From contig NZ_JANTYS010000035.1 in assembly GCF_024808255.1 (NCBI RefSeq), forward strand, positions 1 through 52,270: 52,270 nt of DNA, in the 5' to 3' direction. Source of the stretch: Mucilaginibacter dorajii. Its GTDB lineage: Bacteria > Bacteroidota > Bacteroidia > Sphingobacteriales > Sphingobacteriaceae. The translations under genes and the position numbers were made by a program. This document shows, piece after piece, positions 15,471 to 24,730 of the stretch. Numbering within the stretch: the stretch's first letter is position 1; each line of letters begins with the position of its first letter. The notes under the pieces are model-generated. The model did not search any database and was not told the origin of the DNA. It saw nothing but the letters and a program-made list of their open reading frames with translations.

Positions 15471-15815
15471 GTGGGAAAACTAATAGAAGAATTTGATGCT
15501 TATCGTACCAAAATGAATGATAGGATCATGGAATCCGCCAATACCAACATTAAACGCTTTTTTGCGCTGGATACAACAAGCTATGCCGACGGAGCCCTTG
15601 ACGTTAAAACCAAAGAAATGCTCGGCCTGGTTGCCAGTATGGTACTACGTTGCGACGATTGCATTAAATACCACCTGGGTAAATGCTACGAAGCCGGCGT
15701 AAAGCACGACGAAATGAATGAGATATTTATGATAGCCAACCTGGTAGGCGGATCTATTGTGATCCCTCATTACCGCAGGGCCGTTGAATACTGGGATGAG
15801 TTGAACGAGGTTTAA
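15471..15815 (+). CDS. Carboxymuconolactone decarboxylase/AhpD-like protein
   Basis: A 114-residue all-helical protein. The AhpD-type redox motif is C61-D-D-C64 followed by H68 (RCDDCIKYHLG), the arrangement used by alkylhydroperoxidases for thiol-based peroxide reduction. Protocatechuate-pathway decarboxylases of the family lack the CxxC, so peroxidase or thiol-disulfide activity is more likely. The start is GTG, directly after octad repeats. A palindrome immediately downstream serves as terminator. Confidence 0.85.
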   Translation: MGKLIEEFDAYRTKMNDRIMESANTNIKRFFALDTTSYADGALDVKTKEMLGLVASMVLRCDDCIKYHLGKCYEAGVKHDEMNEIFMIANLVGGSIVIPHYRRAVEYWDELNEV

Positions 15816-15829
15816 ATTCAAAAGGCAAA

Positions 15830-15894
15830 AGGATCGCCATGGCGATCCTAACAAAATAAAAAAAGTCAAAAACCATAAAAGATTTTTGACTTTT
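15830..15894. terminator. Back-to-back terminators between the AhpD-like gene and fabG
   Basis: 15830-15849 is a perfect 20-base palindrome (AGGATCGCCA and its complement). 15861-15894 has perfect 12-base arms (AAAAGTCAAAAA and its complement), with A/T tracts on both sides that allow termination of the minus-strand fabG transcript as well. Confidence 0.7.
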
Positions 15895-15916
15895 GAATTT
15901 TAACTTTTGAATTATA

Positions 15917-16660
15917 TTAAAGCATTCCACCATCAACAGGGATTACCTGCCCGGTGATGTAGGTTGCCATATCTGATGCCAGGAATACGCAGGCATTTGC
16001 AACATCTTCCGCTTCGCCGGCGCGTTTAAGCGGGATAGCGGCTGCCCAGCCCTCTACTACTTTGGGGTCCAACACTTCGGTCATTTCGGTTTTGATAAAG
16101 CCCGGTGCTACAACGTTGGTACGGATGTTACGCGAGCCTAATTCTTTAGCCATTGATTTTGAGAAGCCAATAATGCCTGCTTTTGAAGCCGCGTAGTTAC
16201 CCTGGCCGGCATTACCCTGTACGCCTACAACCGAGCTCATGTTAATAAACACACCATTACGGTTTTTCATCATGATTTTTGAAGCTGCTTTGGTTACGTT
16301 GAAAATAGATTTCAGGTTAACGTTCAACACTTCGTCCCATGCTTCTTCGGTCATGCGCATCAGCAAACCATCTTTGGTGATACCAGCGTTGTTAACCACA
16401 ATATGAAGGGTGCCAAAATCGGCCACGATATCAGAGATCAGTTTCTCGGCCTCGTCAAATTTAGAGGCATCAGAGCGATAGCCCTTAACTTGTGTGCCAA
16501 AACTTTGCAGTTCCTGCTCTAAAGCTTGTCCTTTTTCAACAGATGATAAATAGGTAAAGGCTACATTAGCGCCGTGCTCGGCAAATTTTTCGGCTATTTT
16601 ACGGCCTATTCCTTTTGATGCACCGGTGATAAGTGCGGTTTTTCCTTCTAATAATTTCAT
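15917..16660 (-). CDS. fabG: 3-oxoacyl-[acyl-carrier-protein] reductase
   Basis: A 247-residue short-chain dehydrogenase that reduces 3-oxoacyl-ACP with NADPH in fatty-acid elongation. Seen in sequence: TGASKGIGR at 12-20, NNAG at 90-93, and the catalytic residues S143, Y156 and K160 in MSSVVG and GNYAASKAG. The C-terminus TGQVIPVDGGML is characteristic of FabG. It is not linked to other fab genes here. It is transcribed divergently from purH across a heptad-type inverted repeat. Confidence 0.9.
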   Translation of the reverse strand: MKLLEGKTALITGASKGIGRKIAEKFAEHGANVAFTYLSSVEKGQALEQELQSFGTQVKGYRSDASKFDEAEKLISDIVADFGTLHIVVNNAGITKDGLLMRMTEEAWDEVLNVNLKSIFNVTKAASKIMMKNRNGVFINMSSVVGVQGNAGQGNYAASKAGIIGFSKSMAKELGSRNIRTNVVAPGFIKTEMTEVLDPKVVEGWAAAIPLKRAGEAEDVANACVFLASDMATYITGQVIPVDGGML

Positions 16661-16722
16661 TGATGTACTATTTCGGGCGGTGAAGTTAGTTAATTAGTAC
16701 GAAAGTAGGAAAAGCCCTTTTT

Positions 16723-16919
16723 TAGTATCAAGTAGTTAGTATCAAGTATCAAGACAGAGTTTTTAACTTTTATATATTGAATAGGAACTGTAAAATTAGT
16801 ATTTGAAACCACTATTTAGCACCCTATAGCACTTTGTAGTGATGCCTCTCAGACAAGTAATTACGGCCTGTGATTTTTTTTAATTTGTCTTGATACTTGA
16901 TACTAACTACTTGATACTA
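16723..16919. repeat. Inverted repeat with 34-bp perfect five-heptad arms (fabG-purH)
   Basis: Arms at 16723-16756 and 16886-16919 are perfect 34-base inverted copies separated by about 129 bases. Each arm is a run of five degenerate heptads, for example AGTATCA type on the left and ATACTTG type on the right. The spacer has no coding potential. The layout resembles a MITE, but the arms themselves are short tandem repeats. Confidence 0.85.
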
Positions 16920-16925
16920 TTTCAC

Positions 16926-16933
16926 TACCTTTG
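16926..16933 (+). promoter_or_regulatory. Predicted -7 box (TACCTTTG) for purH
   Basis: Exact TAnnTTTG match, 21 bases before the purH ATG and six bases after the heptad arm. Any -33 element would have to lie inside that arm. Confidence 0.5.
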
Positions 16934-16954
16934 CGGCTCAAAAAATCGCTGTAA

Positions 16955-18484
16955 ATGAGCCAGTCTGTTCAAATAAAAAATGCTTTAATTTCTGTTTATT
17001 ATAAAGACAACTTAGAGCCTATAATTTTGGAGTTAAAACGCCTTGGGGTTAATATCTATTCAACCGGCGGAACCGAAACTTTTATCCGCAATTTGGGTGT
17101 TGATGTGATTCCTGTTGAAGATCTTACTTCATACCCATCAATCCTGGGCGGTCGTGTTAAAACGCTGCATCCTAAGGTGTTTGGTGGTATTTTAACCCGC
17201 AGGGATTTTGAAGGCGACCAAAAACAAATTGCCGAATACGAAATTCCGGAACTTGATTTGGTTATCGTTGATCTATATCCATTTGAAGAAACTGTAAAAT
17301 CGGGCGCGAGTGCCGAAGACATTATCGAAAAGATCGATATCGGAGGCATTTCTTTGATCCGTGCCGGTGCCAAAAATTTTAAAGATGTGGTGATCGTTGC
17401 TTCAAAAAACGACTATGGCATCCTGGAAGACATCCTGAAAACACAGGACGGCGTTACCACAATTGATCAACGCAAGTCTTTCGCGCAAAAAGCATTCAAC
17501 ATTACCTCAAACTACGATACACACATCTTCCAATATTTTAACCAGGAAGAACCACTGCCGGTATTTAAACAAAGCATCCAAACCAGCCAGACTTTACGTT
17601 ACGGCGAAAACCCGCATCAGAAAGGTACTTTTTATGGTGACTTAGATGCTATGTTCAATAAATTGAACGGCAAGGAGCTTTCATACAACAACCTGGTTGA
17701 CGTTGACGCTGCCGTTGCTTTAATTGATGAGTTTATATCAGAGCCAACCATCGCCATATTAAAACATACCAATGCATGTGGTATTGCTTCACGTGATACT
17801 ATCCTGCAGGCCTGGATTGACTCCCTGGCTTGCGATCCCGTTTCTGCCTTTGGTGGTGTGATCATTGCTAATGCCGAGATTGACGCAGCTACAGCTACCG
17901 AGATTGACAAAATATTTTACGAAGTATTAATTGCCCCGGCTTATACCGATGAGGCAGTTGAGATTTTAAAAGCTAAAAAGAACCGCATCATTCTGGTCCG
18001 TCAGCCTGTTGCATTGCCTGTGACTCAATTTAAAACCTTGCTGAACGGTGTTATTGAGCAGGATAAAGATGCCGTAATTGAAGGGCCGGCACAAATGACC
18101 CCGGTTACCAATCGTAAACCAACAGAGCAGGAATTAAAAGATTTGTTTTTTGCCAACAAGGTTGTAAAACATACCAAATCAAACACCATCATATTTGCTA
18201 AAAACGGCCAGCTGATGTCAAGCGGTGTTGGTCAAACTTCAAGGGTTGACTCCCTGAAACAAGCCGTGATCAAAGCGAACAGCTTTGGTTTTGATTTGAA
18301 CGGAGCGGTTATGGCATCTGACGCGTTTTTTCCATTTCCCGATTGTGTGGAGCTGGCTGCCGAAGCAGGTGTTACAGCCGTTTTACAACCAGGCGGATCA
18401 ATAAATGACAAGCTATCTGTAGCCATGTGCGATGAGAAAAACATCTCGATGGTAACTACCGGCGTGCGTCATTTTAAGCACTAA
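16955..18484 (+). CDS. purH: Bifunctional AICAR formyltransferase/IMP cyclohydrolase
   Basis: A 509-residue enzyme for the last two steps of de novo purine synthesis. It formylates AICAR with 10-formyl-THF and cyclises FAICAR to IMP. The N-terminal IMP cyclohydrolase (MGS-like) domain, about 1-195, contains YSTGGT and GGRVKTLHP. The C-terminal transformylase domain begins near RYGENPHQ and includes ILKHTNACG and FPFPDCVELAAEAG. The length is standard. It is monocistronic and preceded by a repeat-bearing promoter region. Confidence 0.96.
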   Translation: MSQSVQIKNALISVYYKDNLEPIILELKRLGVNIYSTGGTETFIRNLGVDVIPVEDLTSYPSILGGRVKTLHPKVFGGILTRRDFEGDQKQIAEYEIPELDLVIVDLYPFEETVKSGASAEDIIEKIDIGGISLIRAGAKNFKDVVIVASKNDYGILEDILKTQDGVTTIDQRKSFAQKAFNITSNYDTHIFQYFNQEEPLPVFKQSIQTSQTLRYGENPHQKGTFYGDLDAMFNKLNGKELSYNNLVDVDAAVALIDEFISEPTIAILKHTNACGIASRDTILQAWIDSLACDPVSAFGGVIIANAEIDAATATEIDKIFYEVLIAPAYTDEAVEILKAKKNRIILVRQPVALPVTQFKTLLNGVIEQDKDAVIEGPAQMTPVTNRKPTEQELKDLFFANKVVKHTKSNTIIFAKNGQLMSSGVGQTSRVDSLKQAVIKANSFGFDLNGAVMASDAFFPFPDCVELAAEAGVTAVLQPGGSINDKLSVAMCDEKNISMVTTGVRHFKH

Positions 18485-18485
18485 T

Positions 18486-18720
18486 TTTATAAACACGAAT
18501 TGCACTAATTATTTCGAATTTCATGAATTAATCAGGCAAGAATTACACTAATTATAACGTAATTTCACAAAGGGATATTTACACGGATTGCAGGTTTAAA
18601 AAGTAACAAAAACAGGGGCGGGGATACGAATAGGGGAATTTTGGAGTTATTATAACCAACCTGCATTAATTCGTGAAAATTGTGCAGACAAAACAAGGAT
18701 TCGTGGAATTCGTGACCTTA
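18486..18720. repeat. CACGAATT-type degenerate repeat region
   Basis: Many CACGAATT, CACTAATT and TCGTGAAAATT words occur on both strands, with the inverted form near 18660-18712 (ATTCGTGGAATTCGTG). The same word set recurs at 40666-40815. No gene is present between purH and the mreB promoter. Confidence 0.6.
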
Positions 18721-18727
18721 TATTACT

Positions 18728-18735
18728 TAACTTTG
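18728..18735 (+). promoter_or_regulatory. Predicted -7 box (TAACTTTG) for the mre operon
   Basis: Exact TAnnTTTG match, 24 bases before the mreB ATG. It is followed by GAAGG, a possible ribosome-binding purine tract, at 18747-18751. Confidence 0.5.
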
Positions 18736-18759
18736 CAGATTAATTGAAGGAAACATTAG

Positions 18760-19782
18760 ATGGGTTTATTTAACTTTTTTACACAGGAAATTGCTATCGA
18801 TTTGGGTACTGCCAATACCCTCATTATACATAATGATAAAGTTGTTGTTGACGAACCGTCCATCGTGGCGTTCGACAGGACTACCAACAAAGTTATCGCC
18901 ATTGGGCGCCAGGCCATGCAAATGGAAGGCAAAACGCACGATAACATTCGTACCGTTCGGCCGCTTAAAGATGGTGTAATTGCCGACTTTAACGCCGCCG
19001 AACACATGATTCGTGGGATGATTAAAATGATTAATCAGGGTAAGGGATGGTTTTTCCCATCTTTACGTATGGTTATCTGTATCCCATCGGGCATTACCGA
19101 GGTTGAAAAACGCGCGGTGCGCGACTCGGCCGAGATTGCGGGCGCCAAAGAGGTTTACTTAATTCATGAGCCAATGGCCGCCGCGGTAGGTATTGGGATT
19201 GATGTGGAAGAGCCTATGGGCAACATGATCATCGATATTGGTGGCGGTACTACCGAAATTGCGGTTATCGCGTTATCAGGTATCGTTTGTGATCAGTCTA
19301 TCCGCGTAGCGGGTGATAACTTCGACTCGGATATAGTTCAATACATCCGTCGCCAGCACAACATCATGATTGGTGACCGTACTGCCGAGAAAATTAAAAT
19401 TGAAGTTGGTGCGGCATTGCCGGAGCTTGCAGATCCACCGGCCGATTTTGCAGTACAGGGTCGTGACCTGATGACAGGTGTGCCAAAGCAGATTATGGTA
19501 TCTTATACCGAAATTGCGCATTGTTTAGATAAATCTATTTCTAAAATAGAGGAGGCGATATTAAAAGCATTGGAAATTACCCCGCCAGAGCTTTCGGCAG
19601 ATATTTACCAGACAGGTATTTATTTAACCGGTGGCGGTGCCTTATTGCGCGGACTGGACAAACGTGTAGCCGCCAAAACCAAGCTACCCGTTCATGTAGC
19701 CGAAGACCCGCTACGTGCTGTAGTACGCGGAACCGGAACCGCCCTTAAAAACATAGGTAATTTTAAATTTTTAATGCAATAA
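18760..19782 (+). CDS. mreB: Rod shape-determining protein MreB
   Basis: A 340-residue bacterial actin that polymerises under the inner membrane and positions the elongasome. An amphipathic N-terminal MGLFNFFTQ suits membrane binding. The phosphate-1 loop DLGTANT is at 14-20. Later come the IDIGGGTTEIAVIA phosphate-2 segment and the adenosine motif LTGGGALLRGLD. It is the first gene of mreB-mreC-mreD-mrdA-rodA. The 102-base gap to mreC carries a heptad inverted repeat, which may uncouple expression of mreB from the rest. Confidence 0.96.
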   Translation: MGLFNFFTQEIAIDLGTANTLIIHNDKVVVDEPSIVAFDRTTNKVIAIGRQAMQMEGKTHDNIRTVRPLKDGVIADFNAAEHMIRGMIKMINQGKGWFFPSLRMVICIPSGITEVEKRAVRDSAEIAGAKEVYLIHEPMAAAVGIGIDVEEPMGNMIIDIGGGTTEIAVIALSGIVCDQSIRVAGDNFDSDIVQYIRRQHNIMIGDRTAEKIKIEVGAALPELADPPADFAVQGRDLMTGVPKQIMVSYTEIAHCLDKSISKIEEAILKALEITPPELSADIYQTGIYLTGGGALLRGLDKRVAAKTKLPVHVAEDPLRAVVRGTGTALKNIGNFKFLMQ

Positions 19783-19784
19783 AG

Positions 19785-19866
19785 AGAATCAAGAATTAAG
19801 AGTCAAGAATCAAGATAGCTTCGTTTATTTTCGGTCTTGGCTCTTGATTCTTGACTCTTGATTCTA
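19785..19866. repeat. Heptad-type inverted repeat between mreB and mreC
   Basis: The left arm (19785-19816) has AGAATCA/AGAGTCA heptads. The right arm (19832-19866) has GGTCTTG, GCTCTTG, ATTCTTG, ACTCTTG and ATTCTAT. The arms are imperfect inverse complements around a 15-base T-rich loop. The block ends 18 bases before mreC. It could fold in RNA as a strong hairpin. Confidence 0.8.
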
Positions 19867-19884
19867 TCCCCAATCTGAAGAACA

Positions 19885-20709
19885 ATGCGTAACCTCTTGG
19901 CTTTTATCACTAAGTATAACGCGTTTTTTTTATTTCTGATTTTTGAGGTGAGCGCCTTGCTTATCTATATCAAATACAACTCTTTTCAAAAAGCTACTTT
20001 TCTTAATTCGCAAAACCAGGTTACGGGTACTATGTATGCCCAGGTTAGCGAGTTTAAGAGTTACCTACGCTTAAAAGATGTAAATGATAGTCTGGCCCGT
20101 GAAAACGCCAAACTACGGGGAATGCTTAAATCGTCATTTTATGTGGATACTGCCGAAAAGCATAAAGTAGCCGATACCGTTTACAAGCAGCAATATACCT
20201 ACGTTGTAGCGCGTGTTATTAATAACTCAACCAATCAATCCAATAACTATATTACTATAAACCGGGGCAGCAGGGATGGTATTGGTAAAGATATGGGGGT
20301 AATTTGCGGGGATGGCGTTGTTGGAATGATAACTGCTGTTTCAGATCATTACTCGGTTATAAAATCATTGTTACACTCAAAAAGCCAGTTTAGCGCCATG
20401 CTGGCAAAAGACAGGTCTGTTGGCTCATTTATATGGGGAACGGATCTTAACCCGCGCAAAGGTTTGCTTAGCCTGCAAAACGATGCCAAGCCTACTATGG
20501 GCGAAACAGTAGTTACATCGGGTTACTCGCTTTTCCCTACCGGGATTCCTTTTGGTAAAATAACCAACCTGCACGCCAAAGAAGGCGGCTTACTGTTAAA
20601 TGTAGAAATAGATCTGTCAGTCGATTTTGCAAAGCTGCAATACGTTTATGTAGTTGTTAATAAATATGCACCTGAACAAGCGGGTTTGGAGGCCGTAGAA
20701 GTTAAATAA
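19885..20709 (+). CDS. mreC: Rod shape-determining protein MreC
   Basis: A 274-residue periplasmic scaffold protein. One N-terminal membrane helix (about 12-30, FFLFLIFEVSALLIYIKYN) is followed by a coiled-coil region (DSLARENAKLRGML). The beta-rich MreC core follows, with ARVINNSTNQSNNYITINRG and VVTSGYSLFPTGIPFGKI. It links MreB filaments to PBP2/RodA. Its stop codon overlaps the mreD start (TAATG), giving translational coupling. Confidence 0.92.
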   Translation: MRNLLAFITKYNAFFLFLIFEVSALLIYIKYNSFQKATFLNSQNQVTGTMYAQVSEFKSYLRLKDVNDSLARENAKLRGMLKSSFYVDTAEKHKVADTVYKQQYTYVVARVINNSTNQSNNYITINRGSRDGIGKDMGVICGDGVVGMITAVSDHYSVIKSLLHSKSQFSAMLAKDRSVGSFIWGTDLNPRKGLLSLQNDAKPTMGETVVTSGYSLFPTGIPFGKITNLHAKEGGLLLNVEIDLSVDFAKLQYVYVVVNKYAPEQAGLEAVEVK

Positions 20710-21227
20710 TGGGCCGTACTATCATCATCAACGCTATCCGCTTTTTGCTATTGGTTTTTATGCAGGTTTTCCTGCTTAAAAATGTTACTTTTTATAACCT
20801 GTCTACCCCTTACTTTTATATCCTGTTTATACTGCTGCTGCCATTTGAAACCCCGAATGCCTTGCTTTTTATATTATCATTTATATTGGGCCTTACGGTA
20901 GATGCATTTTACGATACCCCCGGCCTGCATGCTGCTGCCTGCGTAGTGTTGGCGTTAGTACGCATCCTGTTCATCAATATTACAGTACAAAAAGAGGGCT
21001 TTGATAACGAACCCGAACCTACGTTAAGCATTATGGGTTTCAGGTGGTTTTTTACCTACGCAACCGTACTTACCTTAGCTCATCATTTTTTCCTGTTAAA
21101 CCTCGAAGTATTCAGGCTTTCCGAAATACAATACACACTAAGCCGTGTTATTTTAAGTTCTGTATTTACCGTATTTTTAATGCTGATCTCTGGTCTGCTG
21201 TTTTTCAAAAGGAAAGAACGTAAATGA
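20709..21227 (+). CDS. mreD: Rod shape-determining protein MreD
   Basis: A 172-residue integral membrane protein with about five hydrophobic helices, part of the elongation complex. Sequence conservation in this family is low. Size, topology and position between mreC and mrdA identify it. It overlaps mreC by one base and the PBP2 gene by four bases (ATGA), so the three are translationally coupled. Confidence 0.88.
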   Translation: MGRTIIINAIRFLLLVFMQVFLLKNVTFYNLSTPYFYILFILLLPFETPNALLFILSFILGLTVDAFYDTPGLHAAACVVLALVRILFINITVQKEGFDNEPEPTLSIMGFRWFFTYATVLTLAHHFFLLNLEVFRLSEIQYTLSRVILSSVFTVFLMLISGLLFFKRKERK

Positions 21228-23236
21228 ATAAATTTTTTGAGCGTAGGTACGTTGTAACCGGTATTTTTATAGCGCTGATCTTAACATTGCTCGGCAGGCT
21301 TTACTACATCCAGATAGTTGATGACCGTTACGCCATTTACGCTACCAAGAATGTTATCCGCAGTTTTATCCAATATCCTGCACGTGGTCCCATTTTAGAC
21401 AGGAATGGCAAGGTATTGGTTCAAAACGAGCCTATTTACGATATCATGGTTACCCCAAAAGATGTTAAACCTTTTGATACCCTGGAATTTTGTAGAATGA
21501 TAGGTATTGATAAAGCCGGTTTTGATAAGCGCTGGATCAAGGCGATGAAATACTCGCCAACTAAAGAATCAGCTTTTGAAAAACAAGTACCAGTTTCACT
21601 TTTTGCTCCCTTACAGGAAAAGATGGGTGATTTCCCGGGCTTTTATATTTTGCCCCGTACAGTACGTACTTACCCCGATTCGGTAGCCGCTCAATTCCTG
21701 GGTTATATTGGTGAAGCCCAGGACAGGGATATTGAACGCTCAAAAGGTTATTACCGGCTGGGCGATTATATTGGAATAACCGGGGTTGAAAAAGCCTACG
21801 AAAATGTATTGCGCGGCCAGCGTGGTGTTAAAAGCATGATGGTTGATTCGCGCGGAGTGCAAAAAGGTTCATTTGCCAATGGTGCTTTTGATACCGTTGC
21901 CCGCACAGGCGAGCGCCTTACATCATCATTAGATATAGAATTACAGAAACTGGGCGAGCAGCTGATGCATAACAAGCTGGGCAGTATTGTAGCCATTGAA
22001 CCATCTACAGGCGAGATCCTGGCTTACGTAAGCAGCCCTACTTATGATCCAAACCTGATGGTTGGCCGCGAACGTGGCAACAATGCGGCAAAGATGTACA
22101 ATGATCCTTATAAGCCATTTTTCATCAGGCCTATACAAGCGCAATATCCGCCGGGTTCGTCGTTTAAGCCTTTGAGTGCTTTGATAGCTTTGCAGGAAGG
22201 TATCATTTCACCATCAGAAACCTACTATTGCACCGGCCATTACAGAGCGGGCAACCGTTTGGTGCCTTGTAATAACGGTGAAGCTCACGGAACAGTGAAT
22301 ATGGGGCGTGCCGTGGCCGAATCATGTAACGGTTATTTTTCGATGGTGTTTCAGCGCATCCTGGAGCGCTCGGGGGCAAAATATACCGAAGCTGCATTTA
22401 CCAAATGGCGGGCCAACGTAATGAAGTTTGGTTTAGGTACCCGCCTTGATCTGGATATGCCGGCCGAAAGCCGTGGCAACGTACCAACACCCTTACATTA
22501 TGATAATGTTTATAAAAAAGGCGGATGGCGCGCAAGCACCATCATTTCTTTGGCCATAGGCCAGGGAGAGCTATTAGCTACGCCATTACAAATGGCTAAC
22601 CTGGAGTGCACCATTGCCAATCATGGTTATTTTTACAAGCCGCATTTAATTAAAGCCATAGGCACCGAAAACGTAATTAAAGCAGAGTATACCAAAAGAA
22701 ACTATGTAGGTATCGATTCGCAATACTTTGAGCCGGTTATTAATGGGATGCAGGCGGTGGTTGAGGATGGTACTGCACGCAGATCAAAAATCCCGGGTAT
22801 TATCATGTGTGGTAAAACGGGTACCGCGCAAAATCCCCGTGGTGAATCCAATTCGGTATTTGTAGCTTTTGCACCGCGCGAAAATCCTAAAATCGCTATT
22901 GCGGTAATTGTAGAAAACTCTGGAGAGGGTGCGCATTGGGCCGCGCCAATTGCCAGCTTTATTGTTGAAAAATATTTGAAAGGCAAGGTAACACCGCGCG
23001 AATCGGGCTTTACGGTTGATTATTTTGCCAATGCCAATAGGATGCCCGATCTGGCTCTTTACGCCATGGATCTGAAAAAAGAACGTATGCGCGATAGTAT
23101 CCGTGCTGTAAAACTCGATTCCATCAGGAAATTCAAGGCCGACTCCATCAAAAAAGCGGCTCGCTTAAAAACCGCTGCCAACAATAAACCAGGCGGATGG
23201 GGCAGTTTATTAGCAGGAAGGGGGGCTGGTAAATAA
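21224..23236 (+). CDS. mrdA: Penicillin-binding protein 2 (elongation transpeptidase)
   Basis: A 670-residue class B PBP that cross-links peptidoglycan during rod elongation. There is an N-terminal membrane anchor at about 8-30 and a pedestal/dimerisation region starting RGPILDRNG. The transpeptidase domain has the active-site Ser S312 in S-S-F-K, SCN near 370, and KTGT from K531. The C-terminal tail of about 60 residues is rich in Arg/Lys and Asp-Ser-Ile repeats (RDSIRAVKLDSIRKFKADSI). It extends past the usual family end and may be a cell-wall or protein-binding tail. Confidence 0.93.
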   Translation: MNKFFERRYVVTGIFIALILTLLGRLYYIQIVDDRYAIYATKNVIRSFIQYPARGPILDRNGKVLVQNEPIYDIMVTPKDVKPFDTLEFCRMIGIDKAGFDKRWIKAMKYSPTKESAFEKQVPVSLFAPLQEKMGDFPGFYILPRTVRTYPDSVAAQFLGYIGEAQDRDIERSKGYYRLGDYIGITGVEKAYENVLRGQRGVKSMMVDSRGVQKGSFANGAFDTVARTGERLTSSLDIELQKLGEQLMHNKLGSIVAIEPSTGEILAYVSSPTYDPNLMVGRERGNNAAKMYNDPYKPFFIRPIQAQYPPGSSFKPLSALIALQEGIISPSETYYCTGHYRAGNRLVPCNNGEAHGTVNMGRAVAESCNGYFSMVFQRILERSGAKYTEAAFTKWRANVMKFGLGTRLDLDMPAESRGNVPTPLHYDNVYKKGGWRASTIISLAIGQGELLATPLQMANLECTIANHGYFYKPHLIKAIGTENVIKAEYTKRNYVGIDSQYFEPVINGMQAVVEDGTARRSKIPGIIMCGKTGTAQNPRGESNSVFVAFAPRENPKIAIAVIVENSGEGAHWAAPIASFIVEKYLKGKVTPRESGFTVDYFANANRMPDLALYAMDLKKERMRDSIRAVKLDSIRKFKADSIKKAARLKTAANNKPGGWGSLLAGRGAGK

Positions 23237-23237
23237 C

Positions 23238-24515
23238 ATGAGCAATTATAACAACCACAACCAGCGCAGTTTCTTTTTTAATGTTGATTGGGTAATGGTG
23301 TTCCTGTACCTCGCGCTATGTACTATAGGCTGGTTTAACATTCATGCCGCGGTTTACGACGAAAAACACCCCAGCATCATTGATATATCTACGGTATACG
23401 GCAAACAGTTTATTTACATTATGGTGGGCATTGTGGTTGGCATGATCATTCTTTTGCTCGAAAGCAGGTTTCTTGCTGCTTTAGCGCCGGCTTTTTATGC
23501 TATCACAACGCTGTTACTGTTAGTGGTATTAGTGATAGGTAAAAACGTTGGGGGTAACCAGGCCTGGATAAATATGGGCGGCGGTTTCAGGCTGCAGCCA
23601 TCGGAGTTTGCCAAATTTTCTACCTGTTTGTTACTTGCCCGATACTTAAGTTCTGTTAACGTAAAAGTAACCGAGCTTAAATCCTTTGCCATTGTGGCGG
23701 CCATCATTTTGGTGCCCATGCTACTCATCAAACTGCAACCCGATGACGGTTCAACCCTGGTGTTTTTTTCCTTGATATTTGTGTTATACCGCGAGGGCCT
23801 TTCACCCTATTTTTTGGTGACCATAGCTACCACAATCATTTTGTTTATCACCTCGCAATTGTATAACGAGTATTATATAGCAGGCATTATCATAGCTATT
23901 ACAACGTTGATAGCTTACCTGAACAAACGCAACCGGCAAACCATTTTTAAAGCGCTGGTCGCGGGTATAGTTTGTATTGGCTTTGTATTGGTTGCCAAAC
24001 CCATTTATAACCATGGTTTAAAACAACACCAGCGTGCACGTATTGATGTGGTATTGGGTATTACATCAGATACACGAGGCGTAGGATATAATCAAAATCA
24101 ATCAAAAATTGCCATAGGCTCGGGCAGGCTTTGGGGTAAAGGCTATTTAAAAGGTACCCAAACCAAATACGCGTTTGTGCCCGAGCAGAGTACCGACTTT
24201 ATTTTTTGTACCGTTGGCGAAGAGTGGGGCTTTGCCGGCTCGGTTGTTGTATTGGGCTTATACCTGTTCCTGCTACTCCGCATTATTTTTATTGCCGAAC
24301 GGCAGCGCGCGCCATTTACGCGCATTTACGGTTACGGCGTGGCGTCCATCATATTTTTTCACGTGATCATTAACATCGCCATGGCTATTGGAGTAATGCC
24401 GGTAATTGGCATCCCGCTGCCCCTCATCAGCTACGGCGGCTCATCATTAATAAGTTTTACCATTTTGATATTCGTGCTCATCAAACTGGACTCGAACAGG
24501 ATGGGAATAATTTAA
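23238..24515 (+). CDS. rodA: Rod shape-determining protein RodA (SEDS glycosyltransferase)
   Basis: A 425-residue SEDS-family membrane protein that polymerises glycan strands with PBP2. About ten hydrophobic helices are visible. Conserved SEDS segments include GGFRLQPSEFAKF, KLQPDDGSTLVF, FVPEQSTDFIFCTVGEEWGF and the C-terminal PVIGIPLPLISYGGSSLI. It starts two bases after the PBP2 stop and is the last gene of the mre operon. Confidence 0.95.
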   Translation: MSNYNNHNQRSFFFNVDWVMVFLYLALCTIGWFNIHAAVYDEKHPSIIDISTVYGKQFIYIMVGIVVGMIILLLESRFLAALAPAFYAITTLLLLVVLVIGKNVGGNQAWINMGGGFRLQPSEFAKFSTCLLLARYLSSVNVKVTELKSFAIVAAIILVPMLLIKLQPDDGSTLVFFSLIFVLYREGLSPYFLVTIATTIILFITSQLYNEYYIAGIIIAITTLIAYLNKRNRQTIFKALVAGIVCIGFVLVAKPIYNHGLKQHQRARIDVVLGITSDTRGVGYNQNQSKIAIGSGRLWGKGYLKGTQTKYAFVPEQSTDFIFCTVGEEWGFAGSVVVLGLYLFLLLRIIFIAERQRAPFTRIYGYGVASIIFFHVIINIAMAIGVMPVIGIPLPLISYGGSSLISFTILIFVLIKLDSNRMGII

Positions 24516-24585
24516 GCTGCGGATGTGCGGCTCGAATATTTATTTGAGAATTTGTAAAATTGAAGATTTGAAAATGATTGGAATT

Positions 24586-24730
24586 CATTTATATGGACGA
24601 TTGAGGAATTCTGTTAATTCATTAATTCTGAAAATTCAGGTTCAGACAAAAATCCTATCAATCCTTTAATCCCAAAAATCCCGGTTCAGGCAAAAATCGG
24701 TGAAATCACCCTTTAATCGGTGAAATCATA
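24586..24730. repeat. Degenerate AATTC / TTCAGACAA-type repeat region
   Basis: In-phase units AATTCTGTT, AATTCATT, AATTCTGAA and AATTCAGG are followed by GGTTCAGACAAAAATC and a second variant, CGGTTCAGGCAAAAATC. A shorter relative (CCTGGTTCAGACAA) lies near 7850 and another (CCCGTTCAGACAA) near 39423. It fills the gap between the convergent rodA and TonB-receptor genes. Confidence 0.55.
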
